DNA from: Begonia masoniana
Taxonomy: Eukaryota; Streptophyta; Magnoliopsida; Cucurbitales; Begoniaceae
Assembly: GCA_022432975.1 (NCBI GenBank)
Contig: CM039509.1
Span: 43,124,209-43,188,208 of the forward strand
Direction of reading: 5' to 3'
DNA length: 64,000 nt
Shown: positions 45,180 through 57,099 of the stretch, one piece after another
Numbering within the stretch: position 1 is the first letter of the stretch
How the letters are laid out: the number at the start of each line of letters is the position of its first letter
Program-made: the position numbers and the translations under genes
The notes under the pieces: model-generated
What the model was told of the DNA's origin: nothing
The model's input: the letters and a program-made list of their open reading frames with translations, nothing else
Database searches by the model: none

Positions 45180-46660
45180 GGTTCATGCAGACCCGTTCAC
45201 CGACCAGTGCAGCAAAACCGATTTATGTACCTAGTGACACTAAATTTTCGAGGACCACAAAATTGATGCAAAAACTCGTACTCTGAAGGGAGTCTTAATC
45301 GACCAAAATTGACGGAATGGCCATTTCAAGTCGTTGAACAATATTTCTGTGACTATAAATACGATTAGGGAGAAGAATTGTGGCCACAACTGAGTGAATT
45401 GATTCATGGTATGAAAATTTACAGACTTTTAAAGTGCATTCGATTATTTTCTGTGGAATTTTATCAATTTGTACTTGTAGAGATGGTAATTTGGTCCAGT
45501 TGGGGCTATAGCTCTTATTTTTTAAAGCAAGTCTCCATCAAAATGCAGTCTTGGTCGGTATGTTGCTGGAGATTTTTAGTCTTCAACTACTTAGGGGTGT
45601 TATATGGGAAGTGGGATCATCTGCAGTCAGCCTTCCGAACGACTGTCATTGGTTGAGGGACAAAATTTGGAACGGATTTTGTTAATTAGTTCCTTACTCG
45701 ATTATTCGGTCTTTTCTGGAGGATGTCTTGAATCGTCTTTCCGTGCAATCAACTGAGAATTTATACCATTTTAAACGCTTATTTTGATTTGATTAGATTA
45801 ATTCCTTTTCACAAAGTTCTTAAATGACTTGGGATAATTTTTCTTGATTTTACTATCATCGGTTTATGTTGTCTTCTTTGTTGCTAAATCAGCAATTCTA
45901 TTCATTCAGGTTGTTGAGGATGTGGAAGTGTATGCTCGAATGCCACCACAACCAATATCAAGCAATCAGAGAAGCCCGAAGTTTAGGTTCCATTGGATCT
46001 GGCAAAAAGACGAATGATCCTGAATCTGCACTGCAGCTCAGCCGTGAACTGTACAACTGGACGTTCAGATTTTCCAGTTGGGTACTGGCCAAAAGTCGTA
46101 TGTTCGAGCTTTAAACAATTGGCTTCTAAAATGTCTTCTCTACGAACCGGAAGAAACTGCTGATGGAATTGCCCCATTTTCCCCGGGCAGGATAGGCGCT
46201 CCTCCTGTGTTTATAATTTGCAATCAATGGTCTCAATCTCTCGATCGATTTCCGAGAAGGAAGTTATCGAATCTATGCGTGTTTTTAGCTCGAGTGTTCT
46301 TTCAGATCTGGAGCAGGATAGAGGGAGAATGGCAAACGAGGATGTGGAGAGAAAAGGAAGAAACCTTTGACAGAGAAGAGCAGAAAGATAAACAAAAGAG
46401 ATTCGGGCAATGGAGAAGAAAATGGTTACGGTTGCCGGAGATGGAAACGCGCTGTCCGTGACTGGAAATATTGTGTATCAGAGCGACACTAGCAGTCCTA
46501 GCTTGCAGGCTGGTCTGCAGCGAGTTTTCGAAACAATGAGAGATTCACAGCCGACTCCATGAAAATGTACGAAGAGCTTGTGCAAAGAAGCGAGGAAGAA
46601 CAGGCTAATCAGGAGCGTTAATCGGGAGCATCAAAAGTTTCCCAGTCATGATGGCGATTG
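45180..46660 (+). pseudogene. NRG2-like DUF630/DUF632 protein gene, 3' part, heavily frameshifted
   Basis: Pieces of the DUF632 region in different frames: EELWPQLSELIHG (about 45370-45408), then after a candidate intron (GTATGA donor at about 45409, TTCATTCAG acceptor about 45910) LLRMWKCMLECHHNQYQAI (45913-45969), ALNNWLLKCLLYEPEETADG and FSPGRIGAPPVFIICNQW (46108-46230), followed by the Glu/Arg-rich coil and MKMYEELVQRSEEEQANQE (about 46558-46615). Family members are bZIP-like or NRG2-like proteins linked to nitrate signalling and leaf shape. At least four reading-frame shifts separate the blocks. The 5' exons would lie in or before the gap. Pseudogene or poorly corrected sequence. Confidence 0.75.
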
Positions 46661-46769
46661 GCTCGATGGGTGCCACAATTGGCACCAAAAACTGCAGAAT
46701 GATCAAAGGATTTACCTCTTCTGAGTGCAAAAGTTTCGTTTCAAAGCCGAGCGACTAAAAAACATACTC

Positions 46770-47013
46770 GCAGCGTAGTGAAGAAGAGATGGGCAGATGT
46801 GAAGAAGTGATGAGATAAGGATTGGCCGGAAGAGGGTGAGTTCGAGTGGTCGCCTGAGCCGCGAATTACGATCAAGCTCGACCGGATCGAAATTGAATCG
46901 GCAGGAGGTCAGACCGAGTTGTCTCTTCGGTTTGGAAGAAAATGTCTGCTGGATCTGAGCGTTTGTCTGGAGGGATGGAAGTCTAGAAAACGCCCAGATG
47001 TTAGATCTTAAGA
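46770..47013 (+). other. Unrecognised coding-like fragment
   Basis: One frame reads EGEFEWSPEPRITIKLDRIE and continues to LLDLSVCLEGWKSRKRPDVRS before TAA at 47011-47013, with amino-acid usage like a real protein. Upstream stops (TGA, TAA near 46806-46816) isolate it. I do not recognise a family. It could be the last exon of another gene or a decayed piece. Confidence 0.3.
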
Positions 47014-47364
47014 TGATAGTCAAATATTTCTGTTCTTCCTCTCCACATTTTATGTCGTATGATATTATTGTACATTATACAATTTCTACGCTCTTTTGAG
47101 TAAAATAAATGTATTAAAAGCTGGAATTATGTGTAGTTCTGACCAAAATTTAATGTCACAATGTTGCTCAAATTAATGGTAATGTCACGGTTTAGTTTCA
47201 GAACGTATATAAACAACGAGATTGAACAAAACAATATGAAATTTTATTAAGTTAAACCCAACCCAGCAACAAACAAAGAAATTTACAGAGCCCAGAAAGC
47301 AGATGAAAATATCAGAGCTTTGAAGCAGAACAGAGACACCAAATGGGTGTGTATGATCTATTTC

Positions 47365-48841
47365 TCAAAAGTTAAGGATGTCTGCAAAAGTGGTCAAGCT
47401 CTGTAGCCACGGACTGTTAAAGTGAATCCAGCTCGAGTCTTGTGTCCAGTCCACGTTCAATTTTGGAACTTGGAGGTCAGTCAGTTTGTCTAGTCCTACT
47501 GGTATTTGTATAGACATGGATGAACATTGGCCATCCTTTACTTTTACTACCTCATCTTTCTCTTCCTCTATTATTTCTGCTTCTTCCTCGTAGATGTTGT
47601 GATTTGAGGCGGCCATTGAAGGAACAATCGGGTTCGGGTCTTCGTTCTGGCTCGGAAATGATAGGGTATCCAATGATGGTGGAGGGGAAGGAGAGGAAGG
47701 TTGGAAGAAGCTCTTCATCTCATTCTCCTCTGCTGCCCTTAGCTCTAGTGCTTTCAATGAAGTTGCTTTTTTGTATATTTTGCACAATACTATGTCCTGC
47801 AATTTAAAACATCCATACTATGTTACAAAAAACATACTCAAAGTCAATTAATTTGTTACTCAAGTCGAAAGATTGATTTAGTTAGAAGTAACAAAACAAT
47901 TTAACTCGAGAGTATTTAAATTATCTCTAACCACGGTTCGAACCAGAACCGTTTTTTGGTCCTAGTTCGGCTCGATTCTTACCAGTGTGAATTGTGACCA
48001 GTTATTAATATAGATGAACAGCCTTCTACTGTTTGGTTCACGATTTATGATACAAAAATTATCAGAAATTAACCAAACCATGGATCATAAATCCAGCTCA
48101 AACTCGAAATAAGTAGTGATTCTGCCAAACCCGTCCCAAATCCAATCAGATTCATCCAAACCCGAACTTAAATTCCCATATTTTAATGTAATTATATTCG
48201 GTTCGACTAGATTCCAGTATCCATGGTTCTGGTTTCAGTTCTTAAACCTAAGAAGCATTAGATTAAAATTCGGTTTGGTTCATCCTCAAAACCGGACCGA
48301 ATCAGACCTGCCCATTCCTATAATTTGCATAGAACCCTACCTTTGGCAAGGGACAGTTATGATCAGGCAAGCGATACTCATTCATGACCCAGTCAGTTTT
48401 TGTTCCTCTAGGGGCTCTCCCAAGATAGAACACCAGTGTTTTTCTCAATCCAATCAGACTCTTTGGACTGGTTAAGCTCAGTATTCTACGGTCTGAACCA
48501 GTAGCCTTCCAGTACCCATTTTCAGTGGTTCGGTTTGGCCTTCCTCCATTGCCATGCCTCCTGTCCCTAGGCACAAAAAAGTACCACTCTCTTTCTCCAA
48601 CCTTTGCCATTCCTGTGAGGCATTTCATCAAACAGGTTACATGCATGTCTAGCAATGGACTCTTGGAGTTTAAAACGTTACAAAATAAACAAGTACCAGG
48701 CAAGTCCCGAGGATCGTGAAGGTAGATGTTGAGAAACCCAATCACATCGAATCGCTCTCTTTTCCCAAAAATCAAATGCTTCAAGTAAAATTCAAGAAGC
48801 TCTTCTTCAGTGGGGTGGAATCTAAATCCAGGAAGATCCAT
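47365..48841 (-). CDS. NAC domain transcription factor
   Basis: Three exons on the minus strand: 48841-48697, 48612-48341, 47796-47365; 849 nt, 282 aa, all GT-AG and in phase. ATG at 48841 ([20 protein letters not shown]); an upstream in-frame GTG is not used. NAC subdomains are visible: [61 protein letters not shown] / [58 protein letters not shown]. It binds DNA as a dimer in the nucleus; the acidic, Ser/Pro-rich C-terminus (residues about 160-282, ending [14 protein letters not shown]) is a likely activation region. Intron 1 is only 84 nt, a multiple of three without stops; intron 2 is 544 nt. Which NAC subgroup regulates what cannot be told from here. Confidence 0.93.
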
Positions 48842-50279
48842 TTTCTGCGTCGTTTCTACCACTGAAATGGTGTTTCTCCCATCTACAAATGAGCCATTGA
48901 TGGACGGAAGACATGATGATTTATACTGTCAATGGATGATGAAGACGAAGACTTGGTCTTGAAATTACGGGAACTGAAAATCTAAAGATGGCAGAACTTA
49001 TGCAGAAAAGGACGTGGTTTTGCCAAAAAAGCAAGAAAGAAAAATGGAGCAGAGCGCCGAGCGGTAGAGCCCACACGGTTTAATTATACTAATTCCATTA
49101 AACTACAATCCTTTTTGTATTACCCAAAATTCAAAAACGAGAATTTTAAAGGAATTATTAATCGAAAATAATAATTATTCAGTCCAGATAACATTTGATA
49201 AAATGTGTGACAAAATCCATGTTTACATGATCTGTTTCGATGAACATAACAATTGTAATTCCGTGTTAATCTTTGACGAAATACTATCGTAACACAATTC
49301 ATGTGGTTAATGACATCGAGCCTGCAATAATTTTTTTCCATGGCTATATTTTCCGAGCAATTGCGCGTGACAGATTTATTAATTATTTGAATTTAGAAAA
49401 GTACTTTTAATTTGGGTGGCGATGAGTTCATTGACTTAGAAGTCTTCCCCCACTAATTCAACCAAGTCTTTAATTCTCCGGTCATGAGCTGTGATGAGAG
49501 TGAGGTTCGGATTTCTTTTTTGGCTTGGTTAAACAAGTTGGTGATAGAGATCTAAATATGTTTTGATTTTGGGTAAGAATCGAACTAACACCGAGATCTA
49601 ACGTGTTCATAAAAAACTATAAAAAGAAGAGAAAATTTACTATAAAAGTTCAGTTATAATTGTGAATCTTGTGAATTAATTCTATACCTTCTAAATTATA
49701 CTTGCAATTTCACTCTAAAGTTAGATCTAAGAGTCACAGCTTACACATCCACGCACCAAGAACTTTGATTCATCTATCTGTAAAGTCAAAATCAATCTTT
49801 AAAATCAAAAGGCAGTTCCCAAATTCTTGGTGAACTTACTGCAGAAACAAGGTGGGAAGTCACTGTACTTTATCCATACCAGGAAATTAGCACTAATTTT
49901 AGGTCAAGTTTGATCATGATAATGTTGGTTTTTGGATTTTTTTGCACAACTAAATTACCGATGTTATGAGAATTACTGGTGTTTATAATACCAGTAACGT
50001 GTGTAACTTATGTATCATAAAAATAATTTATAATGAATATAGACATATCGTTATAATAATATATTAGTAATCATATGTTAAAAATATTTAATATAAATGA
50101 TCAAAGAATTATAACTTTATAGCTAACATGACACGAGTACAAATATAAGTCATGAATTTATATTGATTATTACTATATATATATATTTGGCTTAATCAGT
50201 AAGTTAATTCATGATGAATGAACTTATGATTTTGAAGTTTTACTTATAATCGCTTGTTAATTTTTCTTAATTATGTAAA
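48842..50279. other. NAC upstream region and AT-rich spacer
   Basis: About 1.4 kb. The part next to 48841 should be the NAC promoter and 5' UTR. Further right is strongly AT-rich, with a short (AT)n stretch near 50175-50187. No gene recognised. Confidence 0.5.
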
Positions 50280-50823
50280 TTTAACTCTTTTAATTTCTTT
50301 TTTGAATAAATCTTTTCAAAGTAGCGTAAAGGTTTTGGGTGTCACTTTGTATTAGCTGAGTAGATTAAAACTCTTTTGATGTTTTTGTGTATAGATCTCT
50401 GTTAATTGCGTAGAGCTTTGCCGTTGAGACTAGGATGAGTCGTTAGGTGGTGTTGTCTCATAAATCACTGTTTGGAGAAAAGTACTCGAACTTATTGAAA
50501 GGTGTTTTGATCTGTTTTGTTAATATGAGTTGACCTTGATTCCTTTTCGAAAACTGAGAAAACGTTTATTGTTGAAAGAAATTAAATGGTGTTTTAATTT
50601 ATGCAGTTAAGAAGTCGATTAATTTATGAATTTAAGTTTAAATTTGATTTTTATAGTTCATTCAAGCATGAATTAACATCGTGATATTATGAATTTGCTT
50701 TATATTTATTCTGTATTATTTCTTTATCTGAACATCAGAGTTCCTCATGGAATTCTTTCCCGAATTACAGTAATCTTATTTGAATCAGAATTTATTTATT
50801 TCTTTGATCAAATAACTTAGGTT

Positions 50824-51821
50824 ATGGATTTCTCTCCAAGATCAAATATTATAAAAATTATCAGTGAAAAATTTATGTTCCCTAAGAATCGAATATTTAG
50901 GGAATGGTATTTTAAGAAATTTGATAAATCAAAACTTGAAAATATAAAAAATCAATTTTATATTGATTTAGAAATCCGTCAAACTTTGACAACGTTTATT
51001 AAATGGTTTTGGAACTGCTATCCAAACCAAGATAATAATATTAACGTTCTCAAAGAATATCTGGAATATTCGAAAACATGGCTAAAAACTAATGGTTCTA
51101 CTGTAAAGTCGGTGCATCTTCCTTTAGAACTAATACAATTGAAAAATGAAACATCAACTGTTGAGACAACTCCTTTAGTTGATTTATCTAAAACTGTACC
51201 ATCAAATGAAGAAATTGTTAAACAAAACAATTTCACTAATATTAATCTGCATACTGTAGGGAAACAGTTAAATCGAATTGAATTTCACTAATATTAATCT
51301 GCATACTGTAGGGAAATAGTTAAATCGAATTGAAGAAATACTTCAACACCAAATTCAAGAACCGAAAATAATTCCCTCAAATTTTATAAATTCTTTTCTG
51401 AATTTATCTAAACCAGATGCGAAACCTCCTCTGGTAAGTAATTTTAAATTATCATATGAAAATAAAAATTTTGAATTTATTGATCAGTTAATAAACCATA
51501 TAAATAAAAATAATCTGCAGATCGGTGTTTTAAGCACTGATGAAGCAGAATCTCCTTCCGAATACCGAGAGCTTAGACCTCTTCAAGAATCCTTTAAAGA
51601 TATGCAAGATTTAATTATTAATCCAATTTTTAACGATCAGGATTTAACTGTAAGTCGTGTTAATTACGACAACGGTCCCGGCTCTGAAACTGTTCGACGA
51701 ATATATTTCAAGCATCCTACTCCACAAGATTTACTTTGGGAGGAAAACTTCTATTTAGAACAGAAAGCATATAGCGCTAAAACGATCTATGAATGGAACA
51801 TATATGGTTTATCAGAATATC
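50824..51821 (+). pseudogene. Coat/gag-like protein, N-terminal half (endogenous pararetrovirus-like)
   Basis: ATG at 50824 (MDFSPRSNIIKI). The frame is open for 155 codons, then broken by a 52-bp tandem duplication (51231-51282 and 51283-51334), whose second copy also has TAG for CAG. Open sequence resumes at about 51336-51821 and ends in a segment rich in aromatic residues (IYFKHPTPQDLLWEENFY, TIYEWNIYGLSEY) where solo LTR G was inserted. Lys/Asn-rich, charged, no catalytic motif. Confidence 0.55.
51231..51334 (+). repeat. 52-bp direct tandem duplication in the pararetrovirus-like frame
   Basis: Two 52-bp copies differing at one base (CAG versus TAG). 52 is not a multiple of three, so the frame is shifted as well as stopped. 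Confidence 0.93.
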
Positions 51822-53924
51822 TGTAACACCCGGTTTCTATTAACCGATTTACCTTTTTTCAATTATAGAGAATATTGTAAAATTGAAATTTGGATGAATT
51901 AATGATTAGGTTAATAGGTGAATGAGTAAGGACAAAATAGTAAATTGAAATTTATTGTGGATAACGTATTTAAGGAAGTGTTTAATGAGGTTTAGCCGCC
52001 ACTGTTCCTTTATTTTTCCTTCTCGGTATTCAGCTCAAGCTCAACAGAGCTCCAGGCAATTTTTCCCCTCCGATCTCCATTTCCTCAAACTAGGTAAGTT
52101 TTCCCTTCGTTTTCTCGAGATTTAGTGGCTAGATAACAAATAGAGTGCAATGTGCGTATTTTTTTTAGAATGTTGTGAGTGAGTTGAGTTCGGGTTAGTG
52201 TTGAATCAGGAGTGTGCGATGATCCGAACTTCTAAACTAGCTCCTTAGGTTTGTGAATGGTGTAGGATGAGGATTAGTGAAGATCTGAACGGTATTTTGT
52301 TTATGACATTAGGTGAACAGGGCTTCCAGAGTAGTTGAAACCGAGCGACTTCCAGGAGACCAGGTAAGTGAAGTTTGCTTGTGCCTTCGGGCCTACATCA
52401 CAAAACATTAGGATTATGTTTATTTGAAAGTGTCTGTGTATTATGCATCATGTTTTAAAAAAATATACGAAAATGAATTTGAATGCATGTTGGCATGGTA
52501 AGGAATGAACATATTGAAACAGCTATGTGAACAGATACATTGTTAAGGGAAATAATCCGCCCCTTAATGAGACAGTGAATGCTTATACTTTGGGAAAATT
52601 GATCCAATTCTCAATTTCACAGGGGGATCTGAACAGTTATGTGCATCATATTTACTGTTAAGGGAATTAATCCAACCCTTAATGAGTCAGTGGATACTTG
52701 TACTTTAGGAGAAGTGATCCAACTCCCAATTTCACAGGGGGATCTGAACAGAAATGAATGCAAATGCAACTGAGATGAGAAAGTAGAAATTTGCATGTTT
52801 AGGAATTTATGATTCAGCATTTCAGCATTTCATTTTCTTACTGCTTTACTTACTTAGCATTAGGCTAATAGATGAGTTTTGTGATGTAGGTGTTGATGAG
52901 ACTGCAAGTGATTTCCTTGAGTGCACAGATGAATAGATGTGGTTGGAGGAGTACATCCATGTTTCGGCCTGGTAAACTGATGAGACGGATTAACTGATGT
53001 CTGTAGTTGGAATGGTTTAGTTGACAATGTCTCAGTCTGAGTATGCTAAGTTTTCATGACAGTAATGTTTTTTTTAATATTTTGAATACGTTTTGAGATT
53101 TTCTGATGATAGTATTCTGTGGAGTTTAAATGTTGGTTCTTACTGGATTTGAGTAATGCAATAATTTGAATTGTTTCTGAATGGTTTCAGTAAAGTGAGT
53201 AAATTCCTTTCTGTAGTTAGAGTTGTTGTTCTGTTCTCTGTCGGTAGATGAAGTCTAGGTAGATATTGAGTTGTTAATCTGTTCTCTATCGGAAGATATC
53301 CTCAGTGAAAGTCGATCAGATGAATGAATCATCCGGCTGACGTCACCGGTGGATGTATGATAAAGTCAATCAGATGAATGAATCATCCGGCTGACGTCAC
53401 CGATGGATGTATGATAAAGTCGATCGGATGAATGAATCATTCGGCTGACGTCACCGGCAGATGTATGATAAAGTTGATCGGATGAATGAATCATCCGGCT
53501 GATGTCACCGGTGGATGTAGGAAGTGTTTTGTCGTTTTGTGACCGGATGATGTAGCCAAAGTTTTGTCGCTTTGTCACCAGGGAAGCCTTCTGGTTCCCG
53601 TTTCAGCCTCTTCCGTTGAATATTGCTCGGCGGTAGATATGTTTGACTTCTGTAACCTTTCAAGTATTTCACGATTTAAACCCTTATTTCCTTTGGCCGA
53701 TTGTTTCTTAATATTCCAACCGATTATTCAACATTCTTTATATAGTTTGTTTAACACTATTTTTGCTTAAATGATTTCCGCTGCTAGTTCTTTTTAGATA
53801 TTTCGAGTTTTTAGAAAACGTCAAATTTTGACTTTCGAGCGAAATTTTAAATTTGGTTCAAAGTTTCTTAGTTATATTCGGGTTATGAGTAGCGAACCGG
53901 GTTCAGAAAACTCGGAGCGTTACA
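51822..53924 (+). mobile_element. Solo LTR G (2103 bp)
   Basis: Starts TGTAACACCC, ends GCGTTACA, with ATATC duplicated at 51817-51821 and 53925-53929. No internal region. It has the two-intron layout (donor 52094, acceptor 52320, exon 52321-52363, donor 52364, acceptor TGATGTAG ending 52889), a 126-bp tandem pair (about 52549-52755) inside intron 2 and a roughly 53-bp repeat with GGCTGACGTCACCGG (53297-53520). Confidence 0.92.
53297..53520 (+). repeat. Repeat with TGACGTCA cores in solo LTR G
   Basis: Four units of about 53-60 bp: GATGAATGAATCATCCGGCT, then GACGTCACCGGTGGATGTAT. The first three contain the palindrome TGACGTCA, a plant bZIP/TGA-type site; the fourth has TGATGTCA. Confidence 0.88.
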
Positions 53925-53929
53925 ATATC

Positions 53930-54688
53930 AAATTTATGAAACCATACATAAAATGTTAATGTATTTTAGCGTATGCAAAGCTGCAAAGAATAGCGATCAT
54001 GATATCGCTGTCTTTATCGTTAATGGATTCACTGGCTGTCTTAAAGGCTGGTGGGATAATTATTTGAATTTATCTCAACAATCTGAAATTCTTAAAGCTG
54101 TAAAACACGAAAACTTAATGGAAGTGGCTGTTGACCCCGTTTTGGGACAACAAAGAACTCTTCAGAGAACGACAGTTGTCGATGACGCTGTCTACACTCT
54201 GATCCAATCCATTATCCTTCATTTCATAGGAGCTGTAGATCAATGTCAGGAACGTAGTCGCGAATTACTTCAAAATTTACGATGTCCATCCTTAACTCAT
54301 TTCCGTTCGTATAAAGATGTATTTATTACCAAGGTAATGCAGCATAAAGACGCAAATTCTGAATATTGGAAAGCCAAATTCATAGATGGCTTACCACCTC
54401 AATTTGCCCAAAAGGTCCGTCAAAGGTTGGTGGATCTTAATTCTGGACATAACCTTCAACAGTCTGATTGTACATACGGTCATCTTATTAGTATCTGTAT
54501 TCAAGTAGGCCTGTCTATCTGTAATGATATGAAATTACAGTATCAACTAAAACAACAAAATTTATCCGGAAAGAAGGAAATAAGCGAATTTTGTGATCAA
54601 TTTACCTATAATTCCCATAATAATTTTCTTAAATCTAAACAACGATTCTGTAAACAGAAGAACATAGGTGACAAAGGAAACTCTAAGG
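53930..54688 (+). pseudogene. Coat/gag-like protein, C-terminal half (endogenous pararetrovirus-like)
   Basis: Continues the frame interrupted by LTR G with no loss other than the 5-bp duplication. It contains the retroelement gag-like core (GFTGCLKGWWDNYL at about 54024-54065; FHFIGAVDQCQERSRELLQN; YWKAKFIDGLPPQFAQKV) and a Lys-rich tail. It ends where solo LTR E and the Cassandra array were inserted; the zinc finger follows on the far side, near 60945. Confidence 0.6.
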
Positions 54689-54693
54689 ATATG

Positions 54694-56162
54694 TGTGATG
54701 ACTCGACTTGACACGTATGTGGTGGAACCACCCATGCTCCACGGATCCTTAGAGAACGTATGTGCCCGGTTGGGGCCGGAGTATGGGTTAAAATTCCACG
54801 GATCCCAGAGGGTTGGGCCGGAGGGTTCAACGAAAACTCCGCGGATCCCAGAGGGTTGGGCCGGAGGATTCGGTCGTTGAAAGTGGGGTCGTCACAATAC
54901 CACATCGCTTGGGAAGTACATGGAAATGAAACATATGTAAGAGATCCCTCCCAAGATAGCAAGACGCGTTTTGGAGCACAATTGGCGACGGATCCCATAA
55001 GAACTCCGAAGTTAAAAGTACTTCGGCGAGAGCAATTCCAGGTTGGGTGACCTTCTGGGAAGTTTTCGCCAAACAAAGCCGTGAGGGGAGGATAATGGGC
55101 TGTGGCCTAATCTCCATAGCGGACAATATCTTTCTGGGAATAGGGGTCGTTACAAATGGTATTAGAGCTTGTACCCAACCGAAAATGTGGCCAACGAGGA
55201 CGTTGGGCCCCCGAGGGGGGTGATTGTGATGACCCAAATGTGCACGTATGAGTACGACTGTGGGGCAAACCTCGGGTTGCGAGGCAAACCTCGGGACCTA
55301 AGCCGAGTGTAGGCGAATCCCGGACTCGAGTATAGGCGAATCCCGAGTCGTAAAAAAGGGGTCGTCAAAATCCCACATCGCTTGGGAAAGTATGTGGAAA
55401 TGAAACATATGTAAAGAGATCCTCCCAATATAGTAAGACGCGTTTTGGAGCACAATTGGCAACGGATCTCATAAGAACTCTGAAGTTAAGAGTGCTTCGG
55501 CGAGAGCAATTCCAGGTTGGGTGACCTTCCGGGAAAATGTCGCCAAATAAAACCGTGAGGGGAGGATATTGGGCTGCGGCCCAATCCCCAGAGCGGACAA
55601 TATCTTGCTGGGAACAGGGGTCGTTACAAATGGTATCAGAGCCTGTACCCAACCGGAAATGTGGCCAACGAGGACGTTGGGCGTCTAAGGGGGGGTGATT
55701 GTGATGACTCGACTTGACACGTATGTGGTGGAACCACCCATGCTCCGCGGATCCTCAGAGGACGTATGTGCCCAGTTGGAGCCGGAGTATGGGTTAAAAC
55801 TCTGCGGATCCCAGAGGGTTGGGCCGGAGGGTTCAACGAAAACTCCGCGGATCCTAGAGGGTTGGGCCGGAGGATTCGGTCGTTGAAAGTGGGGTCGTCA
55901 CAATACCACATCGCTTGGGGAAGTACATGGAAATGAAACATATGTAAGAGATCCCTCCCAAGATAAAAAAGACGCATTTTGGAGCACAATTGGCGACGGA
56001 TCCCATAAGAACTCCGAAGTTAAAAGTGCTTCGGCGAGAGCAATTTCAGGTTGGGTGACCTTCTGGGAAGTTCTCGCCAAACAAAGCCATGATGGGAGGA
56101 TATTGGGCTGCGGCCCAATCTCCAGAGCGGACAATATCTTGCTGGGAATAGGGGTCGTTACA
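54694..56162 (+). mobile_element. Cassandra array: three LTRs, two internal regions, mosaic
   Basis: LTR a 54694-55154, internal 55155-55224, LTR b 55225-55628, internal 55629-55699, LTR c 55700-56162, flanked by ATATG (54689-54693, 56163-56167). Each internal has a primer site (TGGTATTAGAGC; TGGTATCAGAGC) and a purine tract. All three LTRs contain the 5S rRNA-like stretch (about 54990-55060, 55465-55535, 55998-56068). LTRs a and c share one 5' part (ACTCGACTTGACACGTATGT), while LTR b has a different one with CAAACCTCGGG and GGCGAATCCCG repeats. The array therefore joins two subfamilies. Confidence 0.92.
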
Positions 56163-57099
56163 ATATGTAACACCCGGCTTTACGGGTTTTGGATCTTAGT
56201 AATATAAATACATTTTTTTGTAATAATAGTAAATTAAGCCCGTTTTACGAACGTGAAGTTTTATTAAAATCCTAGAAATAAATCGAAATTATTGGTGAGA
56301 TAAGAAAATTTGGAGAAACGGATCGGTGGATTAATTAACGAAATCAGAGGAAGATTAATAGAAAATTTACTAAAGGGTAAAACTGTCATTGGATAGGTTA
56401 AATTCTGTTAAAAACCTAAAATCACTCTCTCTCTTCAACACTTAACGACTTCCATCTTCGAAATCATCCTCTCGAGCTCTCTGGCGATTTTGGCTCCCAG
56501 TCGACGAGTGCCTAAAGCCGACGCCGATTTCTCCTCCAAGCTCCATCGACCCTTTGCGTGTTCTTCCCAAAAACACGATCCTAGGTAAGGTTCTATAGTT
56601 TTCAGAAGTAAGTTGCCGGTTGTCACGGATTTAAACAGCTAGGGTTCGGTTGAGGTTTGGTCGGGTGCGTTAAAAATGGTTAGGTTCACAGTAAATACAG
56701 TTGAAATGAAGATATTTATGGTTATGGAGAATAGTTAAGTAGAATTAATGAGATTTTGTTTAGTTTGGAGTTTGATTGATTAAGCTCGGTTTTAATGCTA
56801 AGTGTTGTGAATTGGCTTAGGTAAACAAAGCACACAGACAACACTCGGTTTGCTAAAGACATCAGATAAGTATTCGTGACTTGCTTGGCCGATTGGCCTA
56901 CACCATAAAGATTGTCATTGATAGAGGATTTGGTGATTTAAATGCTTTAGTGTAGGTTGGATGGGTAGATAGGGTACTTACGATTTGTAGAATGTCCTGC
57001 CTAAGCTTTATTTACTGCTTTATGCTTGTTTTATGTTTAATGCACCGTTCACGATAATGCGTCATGTTTAAAAATGACAAAGCATGGAAAAAGGATTTA

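Noticed and set aside
54668..55989. Frames of 90-156 aa in the Cassandra array
   Set aside because: They run across LTR/internal borders and recur in every Cassandra copy; the element is non-coding by structure.
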